Of a stretch of 45,042 nt of DNA, positions 1 to 9,077 are shown piece by piece. This DNA is from Burkholderiales bacterium (GTDB taxonomy: Bacteria; Pseudomonadota; Gammaproteobacteria; Burkholderiales; Burkholderiaceae_C): NCBI GenBank assembly GCA_003963005.1, contig RXJW01000050.1:1-45042 (forward strand), read 5' to 3'. The notes beneath the pieces were generated by a model. It worked only from the letters and a program-made list of their open reading frames with translations. It was not told where the DNA came from and did no database searches. The position numbers were made by a program, and so were the translations under genes. Position 1 is the stretch's first letter, and each line of letters opens with the position of its first letter.

Positions 1-1
1 C

Positions 2-517
2 GAGGACAAGTGGGCGCCGCTGTGGGTGGTCGACTTCCCGATGTTCGAGCACGACGAGGAGAACAACCGCTGGGCGGCCGTTCACCACCCGTTCACGGCC
101 CCGAAGGACGGCCACGAGGAGCTGATGAAGACGGACCCGGGTGCCTGCATCGCCAAGGCCTACGACATGGTCCTGAACGGCTGGGAACTCGGCGGCGGCT
201 CGGTGCGTATCCACCGCGCCGACGTGCAGGCCAAGGTCTTCGAGGCGCTCAACATTACGCCGGAAGAGCAGCGCATCAAGTTCGGCTTCCTGCTGGACGC
301 CCTGCAGTACGGCGCGCCGCCGCACGGCGGCCTGGCCTTCGGCCTGGACCGCATCGTCACGATGATGACCAAGGCCGAGTCGATCCGTGACGTGATCGCC
401 TTCCCCAAGACCCAGCGCGCCCAGTGTTTGCTGACCGGTGCGCCCAGCATGGTCGACGAGAAGCAGCTGCGCGAACTGCACATCCGCCTGCGCAACGTGC
501 AGCCGGCGGCGCAGTAA
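2..517 (+). CDS. aspS: Aspartyl-tRNA synthetase, C-terminal part (cut by window edge)
   Basis: Charges tRNA-Asp (or tRNA-Asp/Asn in bacteria lacking AsnRS) in the cytoplasm. Only the last 171 residues lie in the window; the frame is open from base 2. The end of the class II catalytic core is visible: [10 protein letters not shown], then [20 protein letters not shown], and class II motif 3 with its ATP-binding arginine in [11 protein letters not shown]. The bacterial-type tail with [11 protein letters not shown] follows. The stop codon is followed 20 bases later by a strong intrinsic terminator, so this is the last gene of its transcript. Identity is secure; the nondiscriminating or discriminating type cannot be judged from this part. 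Confidence 0.96.
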   Translation, partial: EDKWAPLWVVDFPMFEHDEENNRWAAVHHPFTAPKDGHEELMKTDPGACIAKAYDMVLNGWELGGGSVRIHRADVQAKVFEALNITPEEQRIKFGFLLDALQYGAPPHGGLAFGLDRIVTMMTKAESIRDVIAFPKTQRAQCLLTGAPSMVDEKQLRELHIRLRNVQPAAQ

Positions 518-536
518 GGCGCTTGCGCTTCATGAG

Positions 537-560
537 AACCCCGCTTCGGCGGGGTTTTTT
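537..560 (+). terminator. Intrinsic terminator after aspS
   Basis: AACCCCGC, loop TTCG, GCGGGGTT, followed by TTTT: a perfect 8 bp GC-rich stem with a UUCG tetraloop and a U-tract. It lies 20 bases after the aspS stop codon and is the clearest factor-independent terminator in the window. Confidence 0.95.
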
Positions 561-717
561 GTTTTTGCCGCTCGCGTCTCGGTGCGCTCCGTTTTCGTCG
601 ATCAGGCACCGCCCGGCGGCCCACCCAGTCGAGGGAGAGGTTCACACCCGAATGTCCCTTCTTCCGTGGTCAAGCTGCGCCAGGGCGCGAGGCAGACTTC
701 CACCCGCTTCCATTCAC

Positions 718-1524
718 ATGACCCCCATGACCCTGCGCCCCCTCGCCCTCCTCGGTCTCGCTGCACTCCTGACCGCCTGCGGCAAATCCTCGACCTCGCT
801 CGGCGAAGGCGGCTCCGTCATCAGCGGCTCGGCTGGCCCGGCCGGCGCGCACAAGGCCAGCCGCCAACTGGTCAAGTGCAACGCGCCCGTGGCCACGCTG
901 GCCCTGATCGAGAACCCCAACGGCTACAGCTACGCCAGCAGCTACCACCTGCCGTCCAGCCCTGTGCCGCTGGTGCGGCTGCTGGCGCAGCAGAGCGGCT
1001 GCTTCCGGGTGGTCGACCGCGCCGCCGGCCTGAAGGCCACGGTGCAGGAGCAGGAGCTGAAAGAGGCGGGCGTCCTGCGCCAGGAGGGCAACACCGTCCA
1101 CAAAGGCAAGGGTTACGAGGCGCAGTACAGCCTCACGCCCAGCCTCACCTTCAGCGAGCAGGACGCCGGCCGGCAGATCGGCGGCTTCCTGCAGGCCATT
1201 CCCTACCTCAACAAGCTGGTCGGGGCGGCCGAGCAGGTCAAGCTCAAGCAGGCCCAGGCGGCGCTGCTGCTGACCGACAACGAGACGACCGAGCAGATCG
1301 CGGCCGCGACCGGCTCCGTCGAAGTCGCCGACCTCGGCGTGGGCGGCGCGGTGGTCGGCAAGCTCGGCGGTGCGGCCGGTGCCGGCTGGAGCAATTCCAA
1401 CGAAGGCAAGGTCATCGCCGCGGCCTTCCTGGACGCCCACAACCAGCTCGTGGCCCAGGTGCGCGAACTGCAGGCCAAGGACCTGCCGCCGCCGGTGGCC
1501 ACACGCAAGGCGCAGGGCGGCTGA
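718..1524 (+). CDS. CsgG/HfaB-like lipoprotein
   Basis: Predicted 268-residue lipoprotein. The start at 718 (or 727, both ATG in frame) places a type II signal peptide at the N-terminus: a hydrophobic stretch from about residue 6, then lipobox LLTAC with the lipidated cysteine at residue 21. The mature part (VATLALIENP, then PLVRLLAQQSGCFRVVDRAA and LKEAGVLRQEGN) resembles the CsgG/HfaB fold family, whose members form outer-membrane secretion pores or act in envelope assembly. No csgA, csgE, csgF or holdfast genes are nearby, so the function is open. A longer reading from ATG 652 would bury the signal peptide and is less likely. It is a single gene between the aspS terminator and a hairpin. 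Confidence 0.75.
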   Translation: MTPMTLRPLALLGLAALLTACGKSSTSLGEGGSVISGSAGPAGAHKASRQLVKCNAPVATLALIENPNGYSYASSYHLPSSPVPLVRLLAQQSGCFRVVDRAAGLKATVQEQELKEAGVLRQEGNTVHKGKGYEAQYSLTPSLTFSEQDAGRQIGGFLQAIPYLNKLVGAAEQVKLKQAQAALLLTDNETTEQIAAATGSVEVADLGVGGAVVGKLGGAAGAGWSNSNEGKVIAAAFLDAHNQLVAQVRELQAKDLPPPVATRKAQGG

Positions 1525-1534
1525 ACGACACGCC

Positions 1535-1566
1535 GAAGTCCCGCCGGCGTCTGCGGCGGGGCTTCG
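1535..1566 (+). terminator. Hairpin between lipoprotein gene and nudB
   Basis: GAAGTCCCGCCG pairs with CGGCGGGGCTTC across a short loop: a 12 bp stem with a single G-T pair. No U-tract follows, so it may be a Rho-assisted or weak terminator, or a mRNA 3'-end stabiliser. It sits just after the lipoprotein stop and 17 bases before nudB. Confidence 0.55.
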
Positions 1567-1582
1567 TGGCTATGCTTCGGTC

Positions 1583-2053
1583 ATGCAGTCGGCCAAGCCT
1601 TTCAAGATTCCCGAATCGGTCCTCGTCGTCATCCACACGCCGGACCTGCAGGTGCTGCTGATCGAGCGGGCGGACCACCCCGGCTTCTGGCAGAGCGTGA
1701 CCGGTTCCAAGGACCGCGTCGACGAGCCCACGGCCGAGACCGCGCGGCGCGAGGTGCTGGAGGAAACCGGCTTCGACATCGAGGCCGTGGGTGGCGAGCT
1801 GCGCGACTGGCAGCTCGCCAACGTCTACGAGATCTACCCGCACTGGCGCCACCGCTACGCGCCGGGCGTCACGCGCAACACCGAACACGTCTTCGGCCTG
1901 CAGCTCCCGGCCGCGTTGACGCCGACCCTCTCGCCGCGCGAACACCTGTCCTGGGTCTGGCTTCCCTGGCATGAGGCCGCCGACCGCTGCTTCTCGCCGT
2001 CCAACGCCGAAGCCGTGCTGCAACTGCCGCGCTTCAGTGCCGTGCCCACATGA
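1583..2053 (+). CDS. nudB: Dihydroneopterin triphosphate diphosphatase, Nudix family
   Basis: 156-residue Nudix hydrolase. By family it removes pyrophosphate from dihydroneopterin triphosphate in folate synthesis and also acts on dATP. The Nudix box spans about residues 41-63: GSKDRVDE followed by REVLEETGF, with the metal-binding glutamates in REVLEE at 57, 60 and 61. It carries the one-residue-longer GSKD loop that I associate with betaproteobacterial NudB rather than the canonical GX5E. The start ATG 1583 leaves the usual N-terminus just before IPESVLVVIH. The neighbourhood (aspS upstream; EEP nuclease and clsB downstream) is common in Burkholderiales. The stop overlaps the next ATG by 4 bases, so the two are translationally coupled. 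Confidence 0.9.
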   Translation: MQSAKPFKIPESVLVVIHTPDLQVLLIERADHPGFWQSVTGSKDRVDEPTAETARREVLEETGFDIEAVGGELRDWQLANVYEIYPHWRHRYAPGVTRNTEHVFGLQLPAALTPTLSPREHLSWVWLPWHEAADRCFSPSNAEAVLQLPRFSAVPT

Positions 2054-2841
2054 GATCCGTCGCCCGCCCCACGCCTCACGCGCCCGGTGCCGTGCTGCGC
2101 GTGGCGACCTACAACATCCACAAGGGCGTGCGCGGCCTGGGGCCCGCCAAGCGGCTGGAGATCCACAACCTGCAGATGGGTGTCGAGGCGCTGGACGCCG
2201 ACCTCGTCTGCCTGCAGGAGGTGCGCCTGTTCCACCACCGCGAGGCGGCCCAGTTCGACCACACCTGGTTCGGCTGGCCCGAGAAGGGCCAGGCCGAGTT
2301 CCTGGCGCCGGCCGGCTACGAGGTCGCCTACCGGACGAACGCCAAGACCAAGTACGGCGAGCACGGCAACGCCCTGCTGTCGCGCTGGCCGATGGGGGAC
2401 ATCGGCCACCAGGATGTCTCCGACCATGCCTTCGAGCAGCGCGGCCTGCTGCATGTGCCGGTGCAGTGGCAGGGCACGGTCGTCCATGTGGTGGTGGCGC
2501 ACTTCGGCCTGATCCATGCCAGCCGCGTGCGCCAGGTCGACCGGCTCGCGGCCTTCCTGCGCGAGCATGTGCCGGCCGGTGCGCCCGCGCTGGTGGCCGG
2601 CGATTTCAACGACTGGGGCGAGCGCCTGGACGTGCCGATGCGCGCCCACGGCCTGCAGCGGGCCGTGCCGCCCCACGGCCGCCCGCGGTCTCCGACCTTT
2701 CCGTCCCGGCTGCCGGTGTTCTCGCTGGACCGCGTCTACACGGCCGGCCTGCGCTGCACCGGCCTGCAGGTGCCCCGCGGCCCGAGTTGGGTGCGCATGT
2801 CCGACCACCTGCCGCTGCTGGTGGAGCTGGTGCTGGAATGA
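2050..2841 (+). CDS. Endonuclease/exonuclease/phosphatase family protein
   Basis: 263-residue metal-dependent phosphodiesterase of the EEP (DNase I-like) superfamily. All core motifs are visible: TYNIHKG (metal/phosphate Asn22), CLQEV (metal Glu57), VAHFGL (His151), AGDFND (Asp185, Asn187), LDRVY (Asp227) and the terminal SDHLP with catalytic Asp252/His253. No signal peptide is seen, so it is probably cytoplasmic. The ATG overlaps the nudB stop by 4 bases, and its own stop overlaps the ATG of a 10-codon reading frame that leads into clsB. In many proteobacteria this gene pairs with clsB, which suggests a role in lipid or envelope phosphodiester metabolism, but the substrate cannot be read from the sequence. 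Confidence 0.88.
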   Translation: MRSVARPTPHAPGAVLRVATYNIHKGVRGLGPAKRLEIHNLQMGVEALDADLVCLQEVRLFHHREAAQFDHTWFGWPEKGQAEFLAPAGYEVAYRTNAKTKYGEHGNALLSRWPMGDIGHQDVSDHAFEQRGLLHVPVQWQGTVVHVVVAHFGLIHASRVRQVDRLAAFLREHVPAGAPALVAGDFNDWGERLDVPMRAHGLQRAVPPHGRPRSPTFPSRLPVFSLDRVYTAGLRCTGLQVPRGPSWVRMSDHLPLLVELVLE

Positions 2842-2870
2842 GTGCCCGCCGCGACAAGGAAGGCGGCTGA

Positions 2871-4127
2871 GTGCGCGGCCTGCGACTGAGCCGCCGCAGC
2901 GGCCCCCAGGACACCGGCTTCACCGGCGGCAACGAGGTGACGCTGCTGCGCGGCGGGGACGAGCTCTTTCCGCGCATGCATGCCGCCATACGGCAGGCGA
3001 ACAGCGAAATCTGGCTCGCCACCTACATCTTCCATCACGATGACACCTCCCTGGCGCTGGCACAGGCGCTGATGGCTGCTGACCGGCGTGGCGTGCGGGT
3101 GCGGCTGGTCGTCGACGGCTTCGGCAGCCATGCGAGCCTCGCGCGCCTGCAGGCGTGCTTTGCCGGCACGGGCGTGGCGCTGGCGGTGTTCCGGCCGATG
3201 GACCGCTGGTGGCGCTGGCTGCAGCCCGGCCAGTTGCGCCGGCTGCACCAGAAGCTCTGCATGGTCGATGGTGCCGTGGCCTTCGTGGGGGGCATCAACG
3301 TCATCGACGACCGGCTGGACCTGCACCACGGCCGCACCGACCTGCCGCGGCTGGACTTCGCGGTCGAACTGCGCGGAGGCCTCGTCGACCTGGTCGGCCA
3401 GACGGTGCGCTCGATCTGGTCCCGCGCCTGGCTGGGCCGCGAGTTCGACGATGCGCTGCTCGACTACGTCCCGCTGCGCCGCCGCGTGGGCCTGTGGCTG
3501 AACCAGCTGTGGCGCGGCCCGCAGCGCCTGCCCGAGCCGGCGGCGCCGATGGCACCCGTCTGCGCGGCCTTCGTGCTGCGTGACAACCTGCGCCGCCGCC
3601 GCACCATCGAGCACGCCTATGCCGACGCCATCGCGCGGGCGCGGTCGACGGTGGACATCATCTGCCCCTACTTCTACCCGGGGCAGCGCATCCGACACGC
3701 GCTACGGCGCGCTGCCGACCGTGGCGTGCGAGTGCGCCTGCTGCTGCAGGGCAAGGTCGACTACCGGCTCGCCGGCTGGGCGGCCGAGGCGTTGTACGCG
3801 GAGCTGCTGGGCCACGGCGTCGAGATCTATGAATACACGCCCGCCTTTCTGCATGCCAAGGTGGCCGTGGTGGATGGCACCTGGGCCACGGTGGGCAGTT
3901 CCAACATCGACCCACTGTCGCTGCTGCTCAACCTGGAGGCCAACGTCGTGGTGCGGGACGCGTCCTTTGCCGCACGGCTGTCCGGCGAAATCGACGCGGC
4001 GCTGGCGGTGTCCCAGCGGGTCAGCGAATCGGGTGGCCAGGGCCTGCGCGCCATGCTGCGCCGCGCCGTCGTGGCCTGGTTCGCCTACGTGTTCCTGCGC
4101 GTGGCCGGGGCCGCTGGGCGCTACTGA
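2871..4127 (+). CDS. clsB: Cardiolipin synthase ClsB-type phospholipase D family protein
   Basis: 418-residue PLD-superfamily enzyme that by family makes cardiolipin from phosphatidylglycerol at the inner membrane. Both HxKxxxxD catalytic motifs are present: HQKLCMVD (His126, Lys128, Asp133) and HAKVAVVD (His328, Lys330, Asp335), each followed by the usual GG/GS-S-N element. There are no N-terminal membrane helices, as in ClsB rather than ClsA. The start is GTG 2871, preceded at good spacing by AAGGAAGG. An ATG at 2838 in the same frame overlaps the previous stop but is blocked by TGA at 2868-2870, directly before this GTG. That ATG may be an older start lost to a nonsense mutation. Confidence 0.88.
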   Translation: MRGLRLSRRSGPQDTGFTGGNEVTLLRGGDELFPRMHAAIRQANSEIWLATYIFHHDDTSLALAQALMAADRRGVRVRLVVDGFGSHASLARLQACFAGTGVALAVFRPMDRWWRWLQPGQLRRLHQKLCMVDGAVAFVGGINVIDDRLDLHHGRTDLPRLDFAVELRGGLVDLVGQTVRSIWSRAWLGREFDDALLDYVPLRRRVGLWLNQLWRGPQRLPEPAAPMAPVCAAFVLRDNLRRRRTIEHAYADAIARARSTVDIICPYFYPGQRIRHALRRAADRGVRVRLLLQGKVDYRLAGWAAEALYAELLGHGVEIYEYTPAFLHAKVAVVDGTWATVGSSNIDPLSLLLNLEANVVVRDASFAARLSGEIDAALAVSQRVSESGGQGLRAMLRRAVVAWFAYVFLRVAGAAGRY

Positions 4128-4139
4128 CGCAGCGCCCAG
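4114..4139. terminator. Inverted repeat between convergent clsB and PEP-CTERM gene
   Basis: CTGGGCGCT and AGCGCCCAG form a perfect 9 bp stem with an 8-base loop. It spans the clsB stop codon and lies 8 bases from the end of the convergent PEP-CTERM gene. Without U-tracts it is a plausible but weak bidirectional terminator. Confidence 0.45.
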
Positions 4140-4147
4140 GCCCTCAA

Positions 4148-4873
4148 TCAGGCGCGGCGGGTGCGGCGCGCCGCCGCCAGACCCAGCAGGGCACCGCCGA
4201 CCAGGGCCAGCGACATCGGTTCCGGGACCGTGTTGGCCAGCACGCTGACGTTGTCAATGCCGACGTTGAAGTAGCTCTGGTTGTCGACTTCGGCGAAGCG
4301 CAGCATGAAGCTGCCGCCGGCGGCCACGGCGCTGGTGATGTCGAAGCTGTACGACAGGAAGTCGTGCGGGTCGTTGCCCTGGTCGACCATCGGCGCGATC
4401 AGCGTGGCGATGATGTCGCTGGCCGACACGCTGAACGCGTTGGCCGAGGACTTCAGGATGTCGACACGGGCGTGTTGGTTGCGGGCCGGGCTGAAGTTCA
4501 GGTTGCCGGCGTTGATCGGGCCGACATTGCTCCAGTCGTTCGCAAACATGCTGAACGACGCGATCACGGAGGATGCGCCGGCGCCGACGGTGAAGTTCTG
4601 GAACAGCACGTGGCTGCCCGGGCCGGTCTGGTCCGTGACGGCGTAGTTGCCCGAGCCGCCCGTGCCGCTGGTGGAGTGCGAGGACACCGGTGTGTTGGAA
4701 CCCACGGTGCTGAGGTACCAATCCCCGCTACCGTTGGCCTGGTTGACAACGGTCCAGCCGCTCAGGCCGGCGCTGAAGTCACCGTTGCTGATCAGTTGAG
4801 TCGGCGCCGCGGAGGCCGCAGCGCTGAAGACGAACGTGGCAGCCGCGATGGCGGTGCGAACGAAAGCAGACAT
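4148..4873 (-). CDS. PEP-CTERM sorting domain protein
   Basis: 241-residue exported protein. It has an N-terminal Sec signal peptide (about residues 1-23, ending SAAASAAP). The central region begins with LISNGDFSAGLSGWTVV and resembles a jelly-roll, carbohydrate-binding-like domain. The C-terminus carries the complete sorting signal: VPEP, a hydrophobic helix, then an Arg-rich tail (ARRTRRA). PEP-CTERM proteins are cut by an exosortase (EpsH/XrtA type) and go to the envelope or exopolysaccharide matrix; no exosortase gene is in the window. ATG 4873 has an upstream GGGAG, and a sigma-54 type promoter lies about 50 bases upstream. That fits the known RpoN/PrsR control of such genes. Confidence 0.9.
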   Translation of the reverse strand: MSAFVRTAIAAATFVFSAAASAAPTQLISNGDFSAGLSGWTVVNQANGSGDWYLSTVGSNTPVSSHSTSGTGGSGNYAVTDQTGPGSHVLFQNFTVGAGASSVIASFSMFANDWSNVGPINAGNLNFSPARNQHARVDILKSSANAFSVSASDIIATLIAPMVDQGNDPHDFLSYSFDITSAVAAGGSFMLRFAEVDNQSYFNVGIDNVSVLANTVPEPMSLALVGGALLGLAAARRTRRA

Positions 4874-4920
4874 GGAAAACTCCCTGGGATTGACGGCGCC
4901 AAAACGGCGCGTTAGCCCAG

Positions 4921-4936
4921 TGCAAGAAGCGGGCCA
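4921..4936 (-). promoter_or_regulatory. Sigma-54 (-24/-12) promoter for the PEP-CTERM gene
   Basis: On the minus strand the sequence reads TGGCCCG-CTTC-TTGCA. The GG and GC cores are separated by exactly 12 positions, and the -12 element TTGCA is perfect. Predicted transcription starts near 4911, giving a leader of about 38 bases to ATG 4873. Dependence on RpoN and a PrsR-type activator is inferred from knowledge of PEP-CTERM systems. Confidence 0.65.
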
Positions 4937-5051
4937 TCTGTCCCTTTTACTGGGGACGAATGCCCGGGAGGCGTCTGGCGCTCTTGAATTTGTAAGGTCC
5001 GTCGACATCGGGTTTACGCCAGGGTCGTGCTCACGGTGCGGAGGCCTCAGG

Positions 5052-5792
5052 TCATCGGCGTGCGGGATGGGCACTGACCATGGCATTGAAGCGGTCGAGC
5101 CAGGCGTCCGGCACCTGGCGACTGCAGGCGAGGTGTCGTTGCGGTGGCGTGGGCATGCCCGGCAGGCGGACGATCTCCAGCGCCTGCGCGTCCCGCTAGC
5201 CGCGGACTTGCAGTTCCTGCAGCGCCGCGAGTGTCGCGATCGTGAAATCCGCATGACCGCGGGACAGCATCGTGGCCAGATTGGACGTGCCAGCGGTGGC
5301 CCGAACGGGCGGCGGACGCCGTTCGGCGATCCAGGCATCGAGGACCGTGCCGTAGCCCACGCCGTCGTACACCAGCAATTGCAGCTTGGGCGACAGGATG
5401 GCGGCGTGCGCGCCGGGCTGCGCGCGCAGCGTCGGCGCGGCACGGGATGCCGCGATGAAGACCTGCTGCTCTTCCTGGAAGATGGGCAGCGAGAACTTGG
5501 CGAAGTGCCGGCGCTCGGGGGTGTCGAACACACCGAGGACGCACAGCGGCGCTGCATTGCGCTGCAGGTCCTGCAGGCTGCGCTTGAAAGGCACGGCTTC
5601 CCAGCGCAGCGCCAGCCCCGCGCGCCGTGCCCAGCCTGCCACGCGGCCCGCCATGGGCAGCTTGGGGCTGCCATCGGCCTCGGTGCCAGGCATCGGGATG
5701 TGTTGCACGGTCATCGCCGCTTCTTGGGCCGGCACAGGCCGGGGCCAGCCGCACACGGCGGCGATGAGCAGGGGGAAGACCTGGCGCAGCAT
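5052..5792 (-). pseudogene. Periplasmic solute-binding protein (SBP-like), interrupted by in-frame TAG
   Basis: Reads as a 247-codon gene from ATG 5792 to TGA 5052, with a TAG at 5196-5198 in the same frame. The intact part (198 residues) has a signal peptide ending near PVPAQEAA and resembles the amino-acid-type SBP_bac_3 / TIGR02285-like binding proteins: VPFKRSLQDLQ, LGVFDTPERR, FSLPIFQEEQQVFI, YDGVGYGTVLDAW. Beyond the TAG the same frame continues for 47 residues with family-like sequence (IVRLPGMPTPPQRHLACSR, then VPDAWLDRFNAMV) before a normal TGA. This suggests a recent nonsense mutation, a sequencing error or suppression. It lies 55 bases downstream of hutH on the same strand, so it may be co-transcribed with hutUH. 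Confidence 0.7.
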
Positions 5793-5847
5793 CGGGACAC
5801 GGCATCTGCCGCGCCCATTCTGTGCGTCGACAGTCCTGGTGCTGGCA

Positions 5848-7349
5848 TCACCCCTGCAGACGCGGGGCGCCCGGTGCGACCAGGGCGCCTTGATGCACCA
5901 GGGCCGCGGCGCGCTCGATGTCCGGCGCGAGGTAATGGTCGGCGGGCATGCTGGCGCAGTCGGCCCGCAGCCGCGCGTGCAGGGCCTCGACCGGCGCGGA
6001 GCTTCGCAGCGGCCGCAGGAAGTCGATGCCCTGGGCGGCGGCCAGCAGCTCGATCGCGATGATGTGGGCCGTGTTGTCCAGCATCGCGTGCAGGCGGCGC
6101 GCGGCGAAGGTGGCCATGGAGACGTGGTCTTCCTGGTTGGCGCTGGTCGGCAGGCTGTCCACGCTGGCCGGGTGGGCCAGGCTCTTGTTCTCGCTGGCCA
6201 GGGCCGCGGCGGTGACATGGGCGATCATGAAGCCGCTGTGCAGGCCGGCGTCGGCCGTCAGGAAGGGCGGCAGGCGGGAGATGCCCGGGTCGATCAGCAT
6301 CGCGATGCGGCGCTCGGCGATGGCGCCCACTTCCGCGATTGCCAGCGCCAGGTTGTCGGCGGCGAACGCCACCGGTTCGGCGTGGAAGTTGCCGCCGCTG
6401 ATCATGCAGTCCTCGAACACGAGCGGGTTGTCCGTCACGGCGTTGGCCTCGCGGATCAGCACCTGGGCCACGTGGCGGGCCTGGTCGAGCGCGGCACCCA
6501 TCACCTGCGGCTGGCAGCGCAGGCAGTACGGGTCCTGCACGCGCTCGTCGCCCTCGCGGTGGCTGGCGCGGATGGCGCTGCCGGCGAGCAGGTCGCGGTA
6601 GACGGCCGCCACTTCCATCTGCCCGGGTTGGCCGCGCACCGCATGGATGCGGGCGTCGAAGGGGCCGTCGCTGCCGCGGGCGGCGTCCAGCGTCATCGCG
6701 CCGCTGCCCAGCGCCGTGGCGAACAGACCCTCGAAGCGCAGCAGCGCATGCAGCGCGAGCGCGGTGCTGGCCTGCGTGCCGTTGATCAGCGCCAGGCCCT
6801 CCTTGGCGGCCAGCGTCAGTGGCGCGAGCCCCAGGCGGGCAAGCTCGTCACGCGCGGGCACGCGCTGGCCCTGTACCAGGGCCTCACCTTCGCCCATCAG
6901 CGCGAGCGTCAGGTGGGCGAGCGGGGCCAGGTCGCCGCTGGCGCCCACCGAGCCTTGCGCCGGCACGTAGGGCACGAAGCCGGCGTTGAAGGCGTCCAGC
7001 AGCGCCTGTACCACGACGCGGCGAACACCCGAGAAGCCGCGCGCCAGGCTTCCTGCCTTCGTGGCCAGCATCAGCCGCACGACCTGCGGGCTCATCGGTG
7101 CACCCACGCCGACGGCGTGGCTGCGGATCAGGTTGAGCTGCAGCGCGGCGAGCTGGTCCTTCGCGATGCGGGTGCTGGCCAGCTTGCCGAAGCCGGTGTT
7201 CACGCCGTAGACCGGGGCGTCGCCTGCCGCGGCGGCCGCGACCAGCGCGGCGCTGGCGTCCACGGCCGACCAGTCGTCGAGTTCGAGGCGGGCCGGGCCG
7301 GCCGCGATGTCGGCGAGCTGGGCCAGGGTCAGGTGTCCGGGGATGAGTT

Positions 7350-7353
<4 letters not shown>
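5848..7353 (-). CDS. hutH: Histidine ammonia-lyase
   Basis: First step of histidine degradation: deaminates L-histidine to urocanate in the cytoplasm. 501 residues, the normal family length. The MIO prosthetic group forms from Ala138-Ser139-Gly140 in [11 protein letters not shown], and the catalytic tyrosine is in VYGVNTGFG (Tyr49). Other hallmarks are [27 protein letters not shown] and [10 protein letters not shown]. The ATG at 7353 overlaps the hutU stop by 4 bases (ATGA), so hutU and hutH are translationally coupled and share the HutC-controlled promoter upstream of hutU. No anomalies. Confidence 0.97.
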
Positions 7354-9011
<1,658 letters not shown>

Positions 9012-9035
9012 CGCGTCTCCTTGAAACTCGGCGGG

Positions 9036-9064
9036 ACTCTACTTGTCTATACAAGTAAGGTCAA
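9036..9064 (-). promoter_or_regulatory. Promoter of hutUH
   Basis: On the minus strand, -35 TTGACC (9064-9059) and -10 TAGAGT (9041-9036) are separated by exactly 17 bases. The HutC-type palindrome occupies the spacer and the first base of the -10. Repressor binding there would block RNA polymerase. Predicted start is near 9029, leaving a short leader with AAGGAG before ATG 9011. Confidence 0.7.
9040..9057. promoter_or_regulatory. HutC operator
   Basis: TACTTGT-CTAT-ACAAGTA: perfect 7 bp arms around a 4-base centre. This matches the CTTGT-N-TA-N-ACAAG pattern known for HutC operators in Pseudomonas and enteric bacteria. It is the only such palindrome seen between the divergent hutU and hutC genes and overlaps both predicted promoters. 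By family, urocanate is the inducer that releases HutC. Confidence 0.85.
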
Positions 9065-9071
9065 CTAGCAT
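9043..9071 (+). promoter_or_regulatory. Promoter of hutCDIGF
   Basis: TTGTCT (9043-9048), a 17-base spacer and TAGCAT (9066-9071); each hexamer matches consensus at 4 of 6 positions. The -35 lies inside the HutC operator. Transcription would begin at about 9077-9079, on or next to the hutC ATG at 9078, with no Shine-Dalgarno sequence visible; hutC may therefore be translated from a leaderless mRNA. Confidence 0.5.
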
Positions 9072-9077
9072 CGCACC

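Noticed and set aside
160..645. Long open frame opposite aspS
   Set aside because: Arg/Ser-rich antisense shadow in GC-rich DNA, spans a terminator, and has no start signal or family.
4148..5674. PEP-CTERM protein with a long N-terminal extension
   Set aside because: Signal peptide and ribosome-binding site place the start at 4873; the upstream part runs through the solute-binding protein gene.
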